A DNA stretch of 64,000 nt from Angiostrongylus vasorum. Lineage: Eukaryota > Nematoda > Chromadorea > Rhabditida > Metastrongylidae. A program made the translations under genes and the position numbers. Positions 11,915-23,804 of this stretch are shown one piece after another (position 1 is the stretch's first letter; every line of letters begins with the position of its first letter). A model generated the notes under the pieces. That model was not told the origin of the DNA. It was given only the letters and a program-made list of their open reading frames with translations, and did not search any database. The stretch covers positions 2,170,001 to 2,234,000 of the forward strand of contig JADANN010000364.1 of NCBI GenBank assembly GCA_018806985.1. The letters are read 5' to 3'.

Positions 11915-12815
11915 TATCTCAACGGTTTCTATTCCAACTACTGAAGTTTATTCTATAATTTATTCTACAACTAAACATGCTACCTTGAAAAACACAGGTT
12001 GGAATACTGTATTGATCTGGAAATACCAAATAGTTCCGTTCTTTTTAAAATTTCCTTGACCTTCGGTGAGTACCCAATATTTCCATCTAGCTTTTTTTCT
12101 AAACTTCTTTGGCCTTTGCCTACATCAGCAGTTTATCATGACTTTCCAAATAGTTCCTTCGAACTCTTCGTTGTGTCCAAATTGCTTTACAAATAGCACT
12201 ACTGACAAAGCTAAGTAGAGCTCCTGTACTCCACCTATATGATTATATGAATACAAAACTATATGATTCTAACAGAGTGTAAAGACCTAAAAAGTAGCGC
12301 AGTACACCGATAGAAGATTGACGTTCTCTGTTTGATTGAGACATTCTTAGTAGGGTGAATGCAGACCATTTTGCAATAAAACAGTGACACATCGCTCTTT
12401 GGTTAAAAAAAGGCACTCGACACATAGCTGTTTTAGTGATTGCTTGATCACTCACTACTCCTTGTCAACACGGTCTTGCTAATCCCTATGCTATTAAACA
12501 TTGCATAAAACACGAATGACCAAGTACTGCTGTTGTTCAAAGTGTTCTGCAGGGAGCCTGGTGGGCTAATACATCCACTAAGTAGTAGAAGAATTTCAAT
12601 ATTTATGCTTGAGATAGCAAAATGGTTGCACATTAAAGGGTCCACTGTAAACAACCCACCAAATATTATTATTTAGAAACGACTAAATAGCACAGACAGC
12701 ACAAGTGTTAAATACAGGACAAAGTTTAAGAAACTAGTTCTGAAGGGGAGAAAAACGTAACAGTTTTGGTGAGTAATCCCATGAACAAAATCTTATCTAA
12801 TTTTAAAACATGTGT
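11915..12815. other. 3' flank of the YIPF gene, no other gene seen
   Basis: AT-rich sequence with short frames only. It is downstream of the YIPF stop codon on the minus strand and probably contains its 3' UTR, but I cannot mark the poly(A) site with confidence. Confidence 0.3.
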
Positions 12816-12816
12816 C

Positions 12817-15800
12817 TTATTTTGTAGAGTTCGCTTGAACCATAGCCAAAGGAACAGGGGTTTCTTGTCGTTCGCTCAGTTTAGCAGAACTTGCTTTGTG
12901 AACAACAGCCTGTCCACTGTCCAATCCGTTGATACTCTTCGCAACTGGATGCTTATTCGGACCACTAGTTTCAATTTCGAAACGTCGTGTTGAAGTCACT
13001 AAGTCTTTTGCCGTCGGCAATACCTGAAGGTAACAGTTAGAGTTGAGAATAAGTTAAAAAAAACAGAATTGGAATAAATAAATGTGAGATCAAAATCTAA
13101 ACATCACCACACCTGGCTATTTCTATGATTGTCTGCTTCACCAGTGACCTTTACAATTGATGGATGATCCGTATTAGGCGAAAGTGGGTGGACCGCATCA
13201 AAAAAATACACCTAGAATTCAATCTAGGATTCATTTTTAATAAACTACTTACAATTTCGCGACAACGCTAAATTTGGTATTCGTTTGGAAAAACCAGAAA
13301 TTTTCTACCACATGTGCTGCATGACCTGGAACCGATTCACTTCGATCACCCTTACCCCCTCCGCACTAGAAAAGATGAATCAGCAGTTCTCGTTGCAGCT
13401 CTTGTTCTGTAAGTCGGCACTTGTATGGACACTGTTGGTAATTCCCGTGTTTTTTCATATTCTAGGTATTCTTTATGTTGTCCAATGCACCGTCTATATT
13501 TTTAGAAAAGTTGCGTGGTGAAAAACAAAACTTATCCGTAGTTAAATCAAGGTACTATCACCTCTTAGTAAGGAGACGGTAACGCAGTAGCACTAATGGC
13601 TTTCATCATGAGCACGTTATTGGTTCGATAGCACGCCCAGCTCATCAGATCTCTCTTCCTTCCGGGGTTGGGAAATTTATAAGTTGATACCATTCCTGTC
13701 TAGGAGCTGATCACTTCCTGCAACTCAAGTGGGAACGATCTATTAGGAATCTAAGGAGAATCGAATCAACCAGTTTTCAACAACATCGACAAATGAGATG
13801 ACAATCCTCAAACAGCGGCAGAAGCCAGAAGCGAAAAGTTTGGAGAGCTCCGTGGATGATGGATGCGAGCAAACGAATCGAATGCAACAAGCGCTGTAAA
13901 GCACACAAATGTGGAGGACGACGCAACGTGAAAAAAAATTACCTTCTAGTAGTCGTTTTCACAGCATGTTGAGCATACTAAGTGAACTCATATCGAAGAA
14001 AGATGGAATGGACTTTGTGTCTGACGAAATTGATCAATTGATAGTAAACAAAATAAAGCTGGAGACAATGTGGACATCCTCGTTCACTTCCTCTCTTCCC
14101 ACTCTTCATACATAAACAGGGCGATTGTGAGAAAAATGTTTCGAACAGCCACCTCTGTGTGCACGAAAACCGAACTAAAAGAGGAATCGCACAACTTGGC
14201 TCTGCAAATAGTCATCTCAAATGGCTACGAAATAGTAACCCCACGAGATAAGTTAGGAAGGAGAGCGACCCCCAAAATGAAAAACATGGCCAAAGCAAAA
14301 CCCCACTTATGCTGCCCTTCAGTAGCGATGAAGTAAGTGTAGCTATAAAACGACGTTTAAGGGCAGGTCTAGAGGAATCGGCAACGATAGTTGAAACACC
14401 ACCTGATACTCTCCGTCATCAGTTAGTTCGTAGCCGCCTCTACGACTGTCTATGCGGAACACCAAATTGCGTAATTTGCCCTTATGGCAGAGACGGTGAT
14501 TGCATGAGATCAGGTACGATATACCTAATTTCTTGTAGGACTTGCGGAGAAGAATATATCGGCGAAACGGGCAGACTTTTATGTATCCGCATAAAAGAAG
14601 ACCTAGATGGTAAACGAAAAGCAAGACAAAGTATCCACTAGGGATGCATAGAATATAAAAGCATTGCGAAGACGATTTTGATATAAAAGTCACTATCCTC
14701 GTACCCTCCCAACAGTTTACCGCCTCATCCTGGCAGGCTTTGCTTCTTGGGTGCCAGGCTGCGATGTACTGTGAGCGGATTCATCCCAACAGCAGAGTCT
14801 CCCAAGTCGAGAAGCCCAGCGTTTCCATCATGAAGCTCAGCTGAGAATAAACCAATACCACGACGCATTACCGTCCTGGTATCAAACTAGTCGCATGGTG
14901 GCAAATCTCCCTCTGATCCACAAGGGCGGCGATTGCCTGGGTGGTGACGACCTGGGGTAGACTTTGGCCCTGCTAACCTCGGGACTCCAGGAAATTACAA
15001 TGGCTAAACCAGCAAAACTCCGAAAAAAATAGAGATTATGCTGGGGCTTGGACAACCAGTGAACAAAGGCCATCCAAGTATCCAAGTGAGTTGTATCTCG
15101 CACAAGATGCCAAAACACCAGCGCGCAAACTTCTTAACACTTTTTGTACAAACACCAAGAACCCTACAATGAATAGCAGGGATGAATGGCCAGAGATTCG
15201 CCCTGTATCTTCGCATCGACTTTTGATGTGATGTGGTGCACTCATCGACCATATGCGACTCCGAACAGGTGTTCGTCCTCAGTGGAAGGCATGTAAAAAC
15301 GGTGGTTTATTCGAGAAGCTGTTGGTCATGTGATTAATAGTGTAGACTTTTATGCTCCTTGCCAAACAGCACGAACGAAGTAAAAAATGAAGAGAACAAT
15401 ATTGATGATGACGAGATCATCGCTAAATGGTTAGACGGTGTAGTGCCAAATGAACCATAGATCTAGCTAGCAAAAAAGTTTATCTTCATTTATGTATAGC
15501 ACTGCCTTTCGAAAACCTTTAACGATGCCCACCATACCAACTGCTGCCATGTTTATCACACGTCCTGATAAGAATGTGTGAGTAAAGTTATTAGCGAGTG
15601 CGCCACTTTTAAAAAAAGGCAAGTTACCGACTATTATCACGGCTCATCGTTTAGATTAAAAGAGAACTCTCCACTGCTTAGTCTTCACCTTCAATTTTCT
15701 TCTTCTTTTTTCTCGTTCAAATTCTTGGTACACTATAACAATTGCACTAGGTACTTATTACTCAAGGAAAAGAGTTAAGAGCTATTGTCAGCATTGAAAA

Positions 15801-18800
15801 AATAAAATACCATTGTGTCCTACTTCCGGTTAGTAAGAGCGGTAAATTACCATTTGTCATCGAAGGTGCGGCCATCATCACGTAAGTAGGATGCCACAAA
15901 AATTAAAGTAACTTAAAGTCAATATGCTCTTACAACTCCACTAATCTATCTTAGCTCTTCTGCCACCAATTAAGGTGTTCATAGAAGATTTCGACGCATT
16001 AAAGATAGAGCATCCCAAAATGCAGTCATTCGGAATCATACCCTTCCATCACTATACTGCACATGTAATAAGAAAGAATCGCTCTCATGCTCCTCTCAGC
16101 CATTTTCTATCGACACTTCGATGAGTGTTTCCCACCGTTCACGTAAGATTGTTTAAGAAAAGTTGGCCATTGAAGACTAAAAACATGCCATGGACCTTGT
16201 GCCAAGTCGTCAAAAACAGTTCGTATGAGCAAAATAAGGTGTTTGAAGAGCTTATTAGTGGTGAAGTCAAGTGGAATTTTTCAAAACAAAACTGCACTCA
16301 GCGCACTCCATGACCAATAGAAAATAGACGTCGTGTTAAAAAAAAAATAAATGTATTTCAGACACCAAAGTTCACACGTTGTCGACAATGTGTTTACAGG
16401 TATGACAAACCTTACCTTAAATGTAAGAGCCAACAGAAAATGCAGTAACAGAACCGAAAAGATAGAGCCATAAGCAACCTGGAAAAAACATGAGTAACAT
16501 GTTTTTCTGTACACTACGACGACTGAATATTACAATACAAAGTGACCACCAAATTTGAATTCTAAATTTATTAACGAATGACACTAGATTATAGATTGGT
16601 CTCAGTTATACCCTTCAAAAGTTTATTGATCGGCTCGCTTTTGACCGGCATTCACAAAAAAAATCAAAAAGTGCTATACCGCGCACAAATTATTAAGGCC
16701 ATAATGGGAACACAGGACACTTCCCGGATTAAGAGAAGTTGATCTCTTCATGTTGCAGTTAGAAAGTAATATTCAAGTAATAGTTGTAATGAAGGCATTA
16801 ATGGTAGGGTATGGACACCGTACAAAATGTCAACAAAGAGAAATTGGAAACAAAACATAAGCAGTTTTCAAGTAACAACACAGCTGAGAGAAACGTAAAA
16901 CGAGGAACTCGCATGGGTGGTGGTGAAAGCGTTAGCCCCGGAAAGGGTAACAGCATGTTCGTTCTCCACCGCAGACATCAGCTGTCCGGAGTTTTGCAAA
17001 TATTTCAGATTATATTTCACATCATTTCATTTTTCATTTTTTTCATTTCCTCCCAACGGTTTACCGCCTCATCGTGGCTGGCAAGTGTTCCTGGGTGTCG
17101 GACTGCGATGTATAGCGGGGTGATTGGTCCCCACGGCAGGGTCTCCCAAACTGAGAAGCAGTCCGGCGTTACCATCAGGAAGCCTAGCTAAGAGTAAACC
17201 AATATCAGGATCCGCCACCGTCCTGGTATTAAAGTCGCATGGTGACAAATCACTCTCTGATCCATAAGTGCTGCCTGTGGTGGTGAAGACCTGGGGGCAG
17301 ACTTTGGCCAGGCTGACCTCGGGATTCCAGGGAACCACAATGGCTTAACCAGCAATCTCCGAAAAATGGCTATTGTGCTGCGGCCCGCACATCTAGTGAG
17401 GACGGGCCGGTCAAGTATTAAGTAAGTATATTTCACATAATACCCTGCCATTAAAAAAGTAGTACGCAGTAAAAAATTGCGACAATGTGATTTGCAACCA
17501 ATTTTGTTCAATTCACGAATTTCGTGTCGAATACAAAATATCTTTAGTTACCACAAGGTCTATAAAGCCTGTCAAGATAAAGTTTATAAACGATAAAGCA
17601 ATATCGCGTAGACAATAGACACATACAAACTTATTGGAGTCCGATTTGAAAGCCGGCCAAACAGACTTCGCTAGGACTATACCACTAAGTGAAATTGCGG
17701 TAAAAATCAGAGTCCATCTGAACCAATTGATGTCCAAAGTCCAAAGTATCTAAAGAAATCTATGACAGCGATTCAAAAAAGACCCCCCCCGCCTCCGATA
17801 AGGCTCGAACATTACAGCTAAAAAAAAGCCATTAAGTCATTACAAACCGAAACTGGAACAAAAATTGATAAGCTGTATCCATAAGCACATAGTAAATCGG
17901 AGATCGAATATTGTAACTCCGACTTCCGCTGCCACATAATAGCTGATAGAATAATCGGTATCAAGCCAACGTAGATGAATATAAGTGACGCGGACGATGT
18001 CACTAAACTATAGGCCATTTTAACAAGCTTCTCCTTCAGCTTAATAAACTTCTTAGGCATTTTAACAAGCTTTGAAGCCTTTTCCTAACATCAACGGCAT
18101 GAAAAGCATTAGATACTGCACAGAGATGTCATAGCTTATTAAACTATAACTACCTAATCTGAAATCACTGCCGTATTCTCCTGGTTTGCCATCATTCTCA
18201 ATATATTGTGCTATATTTCCAAAGATACCAATAGAGAAAACCAACGTAACCGATATCCAGAATGGGCCTGAATATCAGCAGGTGTAACAGTCGTTTCTGA
18301 TTATTCACTTACACATCAAAATAAAAAGCAAACAAAAAGAGAAAAAAGAAGAAAACAGTTAGTAGGAAACACACCCCCAAAAGTCAGGCATAGGATGAAC
18401 AAAATCTAGGATGAAATTTTTGTTAGTTGGCACAGCACTGTTCAGGACTCGTCTAAGGACCTAAAAAATTGAGGAATTTGAATTATACTGTAGATACTAC
18501 TATATAAAAATTGGTGCAAATACATTAGTAATCTCTCCTCTGCCTAATTTATAAGCATATTTAAAAAATCACCCTTGTTAAGGAAAAAGCGAGACATTAA
18601 TATATATATCAAGAAAGCTCATATTTATGGATTTGGAATCTCATGAAAACTAAAGCAGAAGCTACGGTAGGCCTAAAGAATTTTTCGTACTGACAAACTC
18701 CGAGTGGGCAATGACACAAACCTGGTCGCTTTCAACATCGAAGAACTGTTGGTAGAATCCTATCGAGAAAAAATTTGATTTTCTCCCAGCGGTTGAGACT

Positions 18801-19560
18801 TCGTCACCACCGTCCTTTACGTTCTGAAATCTCTAAGCATTCTTCACATGAACAGCAAGACAATATATACAAAGACAAAATCTAAAAGAAACGAAGACAC
18901 CTGACTTCGATCCCCTAAGTTCCCAGCATAACCTTGTAAATTGCCAGGGTTTATTGAAAAACCGTCTTCGAATGCTGGAAAGACAGGTATCAATCCTAAT
19001 TTAATGTTTTACGTGAACCCTTATCGAAAAATCAAACTAAGTCAGCACTATGAATATAGAACAACACAACATACGATGAAATTCGAGGTTGGCCATTGGT
19101 CTTCCTAAAGGATATAACTTATAACAGAAACCAATGAATGGACGACAAGAAAGCAATCCGTAGTGATGATAGCACAGTAGACAGTTGAGACAAGTACAAA
19201 AGAAATTGCAGTAAATCTTTATAATAACACTAAGCCAGCACAAGAAGAAAACAATTACAACGCCAAAATGAGTGAGAAATACCTCAGTCTAACAAACAAA
19301 GTAAGATAAATAACATAGGAAAACTCAAATAAGCAAAGTGGGCGGGACCAAAGAAGCAAGCTACAAATGATATATCACACTCTGGATTATAGTTGACATC
19401 CGTATAAAGGAAACATACTATTGCCGACGATCCCACGACCGACTCCTGCAAACACAGAGAGTACTAAATTAAAAGATAACAAAATGGAGAGAGCATCGAC
19501 ATGAATGTTTTGATAAATCCATCAGAACTAGGTCTTCTTAAATGGAGTTTTACCTAACAT
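12817..19560 (-). CDS. YIPF1/YIPF2-like Yip1-domain Golgi membrane protein
   Basis: Multi-pass Yip1-domain protein. Relatives sit in Golgi and late-Golgi membranes and bind Rab GTPases (family knowledge). Exons on the minus strand: 19560-19554 and 19445-19419 (both tentative), 18974-18901, 18823-18722, 18460-18375, 18267-18154, 18002-17848, 17749-17627, 16478-16416, 13211-13113, 13023-12817 (TAA). Family marks are FYQQFFDVES before the membrane part, GPFWISVTLVF at the first membrane helix, CAYGYSLSIFVPVS, SGIVLAKSVWPAF, and a VYFFDA end to the last helix followed by a polar tail. About 351 residues are predicted, against roughly 300 in vertebrates, mainly through a longer C-terminal tail. 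All junction phases agree except 18375/18267, where a run of five G puts the frame off by one. The 13212-16415 intron holds a SINE C and a Penelope-like element. Confidence 0.9.
13568..13912 (+). repeat. tRNA-derived SINE family C, copy 3, in YIPF intron
   Basis: Promoter-like gtaacgcagtagcactaatgg and attggttcgatagc (B-box position) are followed by ccggggttgggaaatt, an aatcaaccagttttcaac segment and the family end gatggatgcgagcaaacgaatcg. It lies antisense to the host gene, immediately before the Penelope-like fragment. Confidence 0.7.
14064..15385 (+). mobile_element. Penelope-like element copy 1 (5'-truncated, interrupted by repeat B)
   Basis: The plus strand opens inside the reverse-transcriptase C-terminal part (ILVHFLSSHSSYINRAIVRKMFRTAT) and continues through a frameshift near 14270. 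It then encodes the linker with a Cys-rich motif (CGTPNCVICPYGRDGDC) and a GIY-YIG endonuclease (TIYLISCRTCGEEYIGETGR). At about 14703 the 3' part is interrupted by repeat B (to about 15088), after which PLE sequence resumes (aacaccagcgcgcaaacttctt) and runs to about 15385. The same order without the insert is present at 62541-63945. The frame is broken, so it is inactive. It sits antisense in a YIPF intron. Confidence 0.88.
14703..15088 (+). repeat. Dispersed repeat B, copy 2, nested in PLE copy 1
   Basis: It begins cctcccaacagtttaccgcc and ends ggccatccaagtatccaag. Comparison with the uninterrupted PLE at 63466-63485 places both borders within a few bases. The tail matches the 3' end of the RTE-type remnant at 49200-49650. 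Confidence 0.85.
15400..16415. other. Remainder of a YIPF intron
   Basis: No family recognised. It contains AT-rich sequence and short frames only. A 62-residue plus-strand frame at 16125 is not supported by splice signals. Confidence 0.4.
16885..16998. repeat. Foldback MITE family D, half copy 2, in YIPF intron
   Basis: Right half of the D element: ctcgcatgggtggtggtgaaagcg, ccccggaaagggtaac, ctccaccgcagacatcag, then cggagttttgcaaatatttcag. It is antisense within the 16479-17626 intron. Confidence 0.75.
17050..17420 (+). repeat. Dispersed repeat B, copy 3, in YIPF intron
   Basis: Near-complete copy from cctcccaacggtttaccgcc to a gacgggccggtcaagtatta tail. The 126-residue plus-strand frame at 16811-17191 is a by-product of this repeat and the adjacent D half-copy. 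Confidence 0.85.
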
Positions 19561-19614
19561 AACAATAAGTCGTTGTACTTGCTTTGCAGTATGCTTCTTC
19601 TAAAATGGAGGATA

Positions 19615-19855
19615 TGCTAGCGCAGTGAGCAGTGATACATACTTGGGAACGCCTTAGCTCGACTAACTCCAAGATTGGTAGGGTAATCAGTTCGACCAGC
19701 ATTCTACGACATCCATAAAGAAAAGGAAATCCTCAAGCGGCAGCCGAACTCACCTATGAAGTGTTTGAAGAGATTCGTAAACGATGAATCCAAGGAAAAC
19801 GAATCGAATTCAAAAAGTGCTAGAATCAGCACTGTACATTGCTCGTTGGGAAACC
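19615..19855 (+). repeat. tRNA-derived SINE family C, copy 4
   Basis: Degraded promoter half (ctagcgcagtgagcagtg), then aatcagttcgaccagcattctacgac and the typical end with gaaaacgaatcgaattcaaa. It is directly followed by RTE-type sequence. Confidence 0.6.
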
Positions 19856-19859
19856 AACA

Positions 19860-20440
19860 TGATGAACGACTTAGCTTTAGGGCTTAGCAGGAGGAAGCGA
19901 GGAGCTTGGGGAGCTTCCAACAGCATCGTGGATTTAGTGAAGAAAACAAAGAACAGTGAAAACGTGCCCACCTTGTCGACTTCACGATTCTTCCTGCTTT
20001 AACGTGTGCGTTTGAAACCTGGTCGCTGGGTAAACAGGATGAAAGATCACTCAGCGGTGTTGAACGCGCAGTTGAAAGAACGATGCTAGAAGTATCCCAT
20101 ATCACTCAAGTGAGAGAAGGCATCCGAAGCTCCGATCTGCGTCAACGATCAAAAACGAAAGTTGCCGTTTTATACGCCAAACAGTCCAAGAGAGGGTGGG
20201 GCGCACACGTAATACATATGAACGAAAACCGACTGACAAAAGCCATTAATGTCCAAATTCCTTGGGATGTCAAACGCACTGCAGGAAGAACACCGACCCG
20301 ATGGTCAGAGTTCTTCACGAAGACCCCTAGAAGAAAGATATGACGCTCAATGAGTCTCTAGAGCGAGCAGATCCCACTGGGATACTCTTGCACGCAACGT
20401 GGAGAAATGGAAGATTTACTGGTGCCCGCTCGCCCCTCGT
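19860..20440 (+). pseudogene. RTE-type non-LTR retrotransposon remnant, C-terminal part
   Basis: Plus-strand frames carry the usual C-terminal landmarks of RTE-like reverse transcriptases: AFETWSLGKQDERSL (equivalent of the Y-G-C-E-T-W-L-T region), ERTMLEVSHITQVREGIRSSDLR, then AGRTPTRWSEFF, the GRPPTRW-type box. A stop follows at 20343. There is no polymerase core, so this is a dead 3' fragment between YIPF and ZRANB2. Confidence 0.75.
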
Positions 20441-20561
20441 TCGACGATCAGCGGAATGAAAAGTAATTCTGAGCATGTTTCGGTGTTTTTTATTTCTGTA
20501 GATTCCATACAACGGAATCCACTGATTTCATACAATACAAATTCAATTAACAAATCTTTCA

Positions 20562-22738
20562 TCATATTAAGAGTTTGACGCTGCACTTCTCACTTAAAAT
20601 TGGACAATTCAAGTATGCGATTAGAAAAAAAAGTTTCATATGAGTGTATAAACGAAGCGATATAAAGTACCTCCTCCTCTCTCTGTTCTTGTCGCGAGAG
20701 CGACTACGACTTTTCTTCCAATCTCGGGATCTGAAAGTTACAGATGAAGAACGAAAATAAAAATTATAGCTAAACAAAACAGAAATACCTGCTCCTTTTC
20801 CTCTCCCTTGCTCTTTCTCGCTCCCTGGACCTGCTACCTCTCCGATCTGATTCACGGCACCTGTCCCTATCTCTTGTACGATCTCGCTTCTCTTCTTCTT
20901 TCTCTCTAGACCGACTACGCCTACGTCGTTCACGATCAGTCCTTTCTAAATCTCGCTGACGAGAGGATTTGTACACTTTGTCACGAACATGATCGGATGC
21001 CTTATCCATATCCTTCTTGTCGCATTCGCTGTCTTCACAAGAACATTCCCCTCCAGAACACGAACATGAACAGCTGAACAATCAAAAATACTTACCCATA
21101 TTAGACTGTGCAGAGATAAACGACTCGAATAGGTATAGAAACCTACTCGCTTTCTGTATTGACAGGACGTGGAGGGGGCCGTTTCACCTCGATCTTAATA
21201 TCTGCCAATTCCGGATCAGTAGTTAAGTCATACTTTTCCAAATCAGCGTCATCAGTGTCATCTGACTCCTCCTGAATCAAAAGAATAACCTGGCAAAACT
21301 CATATGATCTGACAGCCATATTCATAAAAGTTCCATCTTACCTCTAACCCACCTGATCCTCTCCATCACTCCCAAGTTTGTATTTGTCTATTTCGCCTTC
21401 CTCATTTTCCTCACGATCTTCCATAATATCTGGAGCTTTTGTATCATATATGTCACGACTCTGTGGAATAACATTTTGCTGCAACAAATAAAGCTAAAGA
21501 GCTACAGACACTTACAAAAAAGTGACATAAAATGACTAAACATTCCAACCCCGTCTTTCTTCTTACGTTTTCTACCGAACTCATCAAACTCTTCATCAAT
21601 ATCCCGTTTTATATACTCGATGTCCTGCCTGTCATTAAATCCACCACCATAACCTGAAAACATGTGTAGATAGGAAACATGTGGATAAAGCAATCAATAG
21701 TTATCAAATGCACTGAGAATACCGGTAGCGTCCCTCTTCACAACTCGAAGGTAAGAAAATGTGATGAAATGTCACAATTCGTTAAAACTGCTTAAATAAG
21801 ATCTAAAACAGGTGAAGCAATAAAAAACTTAAACCCATCGCACCTGTTCTTTTTTCGAGATCAGCCAGTTTTGGCGCATTGCACACATTGCACGTTTTCC
21901 GCCTGGCCCAATTCACGTTTCCACACCTGTTATTCAACAGAATAAGAGAACGGACGGACCCCTTAGTGAATATTCTGTATTGAAACGAACTTCGAGCACA
22001 CCCAATCTTCTGCAGCGAAAAGTCCTTTTGATTTATCGGCCATTTCCTTTCCGATCTCCTTCCCTACTCTGCTTTTCGACCGAGGTTTCTCTTGAAAAAA
22101 AAAGACAGTGCATGACAATTCTAAAGATGTGGACAAAATTGAAACCGGCAAGTTAAAATGAAAACTAGTAAAAATGGAAGTCGACGAAAAAACTGGATGG
22201 ACTGTCCGCACATGGTAATATTCGGTTTCTCGGACTTCACAATTCGTATAAATCTTTTACTAGCCTCTAAAAAAGCCCTCGGCATTGATCAATTCCTGAG
22301 AGATGCGTCATGCATTCGACTTCATTAAGTATCGTTGGAGGTGACTGAATGCATATCTGGCCTTTACAATGACTCGCGGTGGCCTGCCGATGTATCGAGC
22401 CAGTGCGGCTATCCTCCCAGACAAGTCTGGTACCAATTTGCCGACCCCGGAGGGACAGAAGGCTCGGTGAGGTTAAGGAGCGGAGACCGATCCCTTTGTA
22501 CTGCTCGGCACTTTGGCCACTAGTACAGTGGCGCCCCTTTACTAGCCTACATTTTTTACAATAGAAAAAATAATGTAACAACAAACTAACGTCTCCCGCA
22601 TGTCTCACACGTGTTTTTGAACTCCGCATTGACGTGAGCACATTTCGGATCTGGGCAGGCCCATTCTCCCTCCTTCAGTATTCGTCTGCTTCGACTTTCT
22701 TTCTCAGCTACAGAACCATCTTCATGACGAGTACCCAT
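20562..22738 (-). CDS. ZRANB2-like zinc-finger/RS splicing factor
   Basis: RanBP2-type zinc-finger and RS-domain protein. ZRANB2 relatives are nuclear, bind single-stranded GGU-containing RNA and influence alternative splicing (family knowledge). Minus-strand exons: 22738-22591, 22090-21991, 21926-21844, 21653-21550, 21478-21353, 21271-21147, 21073-20789, 20730-20671, 20592-20562. Finger 1 is EWACPDPKCAHVN with CETC. Finger 2 is DWVCSKCGNVNWARRKTC with NVC. Then come the family hallmarks YGGGFNDRQDIEYI and EFDEFGRKRKKK, a KYKL acidic segment, and a C-terminal Arg/Ser/Glu-rich tail. About 353 residues if the last 78-bp intron is removed, about 379 if it is kept. The start is the ATG before GTRHEDG. 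The donor after 21550 (GGG/gttgga) is weak. Intron 1 contains a SINE A copy. No upstream promoter element is recognisable. Confidence 0.9.
22262..22540 (-). repeat. tRNA-derived SINE family A, copy 5, in ZRANB2 intron 1
   Basis: Plus-strand reading shows the reversed A element: aaaagccctcggcattgatc, a cattcgacttcattaag block, tggcctttacaatgactcgc, gacaagtctggtaccaattt, ending near a degraded A box. It is in the same orientation as the gene. Confidence 0.8.
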
Positions 22739-22744
22739 CGTAAA

Positions 22745-23800
22745 GGACTAAGCTGGAAAGTAAACTTAAAGTGCGATCAACGTAGGTGCCCAAGATTGGG
22801 AAAAAACAATCTACAGGCATAGTCCCTATTACGGACCATCTAAATGATAATTGACGGAGGTTATAGTAAGACAAGTAACAATTACAAGACAGAATATAAA
22901 TAAATATAACAACAACATAATAAAGGAGTACGAAAGCAATGCGAACAAAACTCAGGGACAAAAGAAATCTAGGAACTGCCAACCGCATTACTAATTGTAG
23001 ATTATAACCGTATAAGCAGGTAATAAAGAATTATAACCCCCATAAACTTTGCCACGTTGGGAGAACTCATGGTAGCCAATATGGTAGATCTATGACGTGA
23101 CCCCTGCAGGCCGAACAGTTGTAGAACAGCAATCACAAATGACCACGGAGATTCTTACAAGCTAATGACCTAGGATTACACTGGACTTGTATAACTGACT
23201 GTTGTGTCCTTAACGGTTGTTTTTTTTTAAGAAACATACCTATTTCGATTGGAAACGACTTGACGGTCGGTTTGAAAAACATACTTATATTCCAATGAAT
23301 ACTAGCACGATCTGCTCCGCTTTAAACCGCTATTCGGTCTTTTCAACATCATAACACCTACCTTATAATCTTATAGAGTAAATGCACTCATATTCAATAG
23401 TCACAGAAATCTCAACAAGAAAAAAGTAAGACGACCAAGACCTCTAACGGAACTAAAACGGTGCTCCCACCAGACAAGGGCTAACTATACCTACCAAACA
23501 TCGATGATAATATAACCAAACAAAGAAGCTTAGAGCAAGACTACTTGTAAAAATTAGGATGAACATGCAGTTGGACACCACCCATCAACACCGACGCACA
23601 CAGACAATGGAGATTTCAAGAACTTGTAGTTGTGGTCCTGATCAGAATTGCCTGTTAGTCAAGCACATTAACGGTTAGACACGTAGCAAATTTAATTCAT
23701 GAATTCATGGTAACCTACTACAGCCTAGGTACTATAGTTTATTATAGGAGAATATTCTAGTTTGTCCTCATCGGTCAGTTAAAGTAAGCGATCGAATAGC
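22745..23800. other. ZRANB2-COPB1 divergent intergenic, no gene seen
   Basis: AT-rich DNA with only short frames. Because ZRANB2 runs left and COPB1 runs right, the 2-kb interval 22739-24744 must carry both promoters, but I recognise no specific element. Confidence 0.4.
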
Positions 23801-23804
23801 AGCC

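Noticed and set aside
14343..14693. 116-codon minus-strand frame
   Set aside because: Antisense of the PLE linker and GIY-YIG region.
16811..17191. 126-codon plus-strand frame
   Set aside because: It is built from a MITE D half copy and repeat B, lies in a YIPF intron, and its residues follow the repeat consensus.
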